DNA of 5,238 bases, from contig JAOUFX010000283.1 in NCBI GenBank assembly GCA_029857975.1, forward strand, positions 1-5,238. Direction: 5' to 3'. The stretch is from Deltaproteobacteria bacterium. Its GTDB lineage: Bacteria > Desulfobacterota > SM23-61. Shown piece after piece: positions 5,082-5,238 of this stretch; positions within the stretch are counted from its first letter, which is position 1, and every line of letters starts with the position of its first letter. The translations under genes and the position numbers were made by a program. The notes below the pieces were generated by a model. The model was not told the origin of the DNA, ran no database searches, and was given only the letters and a program-made list of their open reading frames with translations.

Positions 5082-5238
5082 ATGCCCAATCATGTACACC
5101 ACGCCCATCTGTTTGCCTCAAATCTTGACGCCAGTCTAAAATTTTATCAGGAAATGTTCGGGGCAGAAATATTGGCCGACCTGGATATGGCCGGGGCCAG
5201 GAATGTATTTCTGGCCATAGGCCAAGGCCGTCTTCATT
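5082..5238 (+). CDS. VOC (glyoxalase/bleomycin-resistance fold) protein, N-terminal fragment
   Basis: The ATG at 5082 is preceded by a strong AAGGAGG at 5066-5072, 9 nt away. The frame stays open to the window end, giving 52 codons. The visible start has HHAHLFASNLDASLKFYQ, the first beta-alpha unit of the vicinal-oxygen-chelate fold, then MFGAEIL and the MAGARNVFLAIGQGRLH strand. H8 or H6/H7 near the N-terminus is in the place where VOC enzymes carry their first metal ligand. Family members include glyoxalase I, methylmalonyl-CoA epimerase, dioxygenases and resistance proteins; this fragment cannot be placed in a subfamily. The gene stands alone after a long intergenic region, so it probably has its own promoter, but I could not identify a convincing one. 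Confidence 0.88.
   Translation, partial: MPNHVHHAHLFASNLDASLKFYQEMFGAEILADLDMAGARNVFLAIGQGRLH

Overview
The window looks like a bacterial chromosome segment, most plausibly from an anaerobic Desulfobacterota (deltaproteobacterial) or related environmental lineage. This is an inference from gene content: a CoA-transferase/hydrolase tail, two DUF2889 proteins, a DUF169 domain, a stand-alone NtrC-like receiver, and dispersed CACAGAG-type extragenic inverted repeats. No rRNA, tRNA, CRISPR array, transposase or phage gene was found.

Left block (1-1153, all +): the C-terminal end of an acetyl-CoA hydrolase/transferase family enzyme is followed after 14 nt by a small cupin. A DUF2889 protein follows after 25 nt, starting at a TTG or at an internal ATG. 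The tight spacing suggests one operon. Positions 1154-1430 hold no gene. They contain a nested inverted-repeat element of about 210 bp whose right edge lies 3 nt before the ribosome binding site of the next gene.

Central block (1431-3960, all +): a second, diverged DUF2889 protein overlaps a PHP-domain metallophosphoesterase by 11 nt. After 15 nt comes a 472-residue protein that joins an N-terminal DUF169 domain to a complete C-terminal dephospho-CoA kinase (CoaE), the last enzyme of coenzyme A synthesis. These three genes look translationally coupled. The DUF169-CoaE fusion is the most distinctive item in the window.

Right block (3961-5238): a stand-alone response-regulator receiver lies on the - strand, convergent with the coaE fusion. 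A sigma-54-like promoter (AGGCAT-N5-TTGCA) sits about 60 nt upstream of its start and overlaps a hairpin. The 615 bp from 4467 to 5081 holds no convincing gene. It has the receiver's leader, an AT-rich stretch, and a second, more degraded CACAGAG-type repeat region. The window ends inside a VOC (glyoxalase-fold) gene on the + strand, preceded by a strong Shine-Dalgarno sequence.

The shared theme is partly CoA metabolism (CoA-transferase/hydrolase and CoaE), but the roles of DUF2889, DUF169 and this PHP protein are not known from sequence alone. No complete new multi-gene system can be claimed. The best leads are the domain fusion, the repeat element family and the putative sigma-54 control of the orphan receiver.
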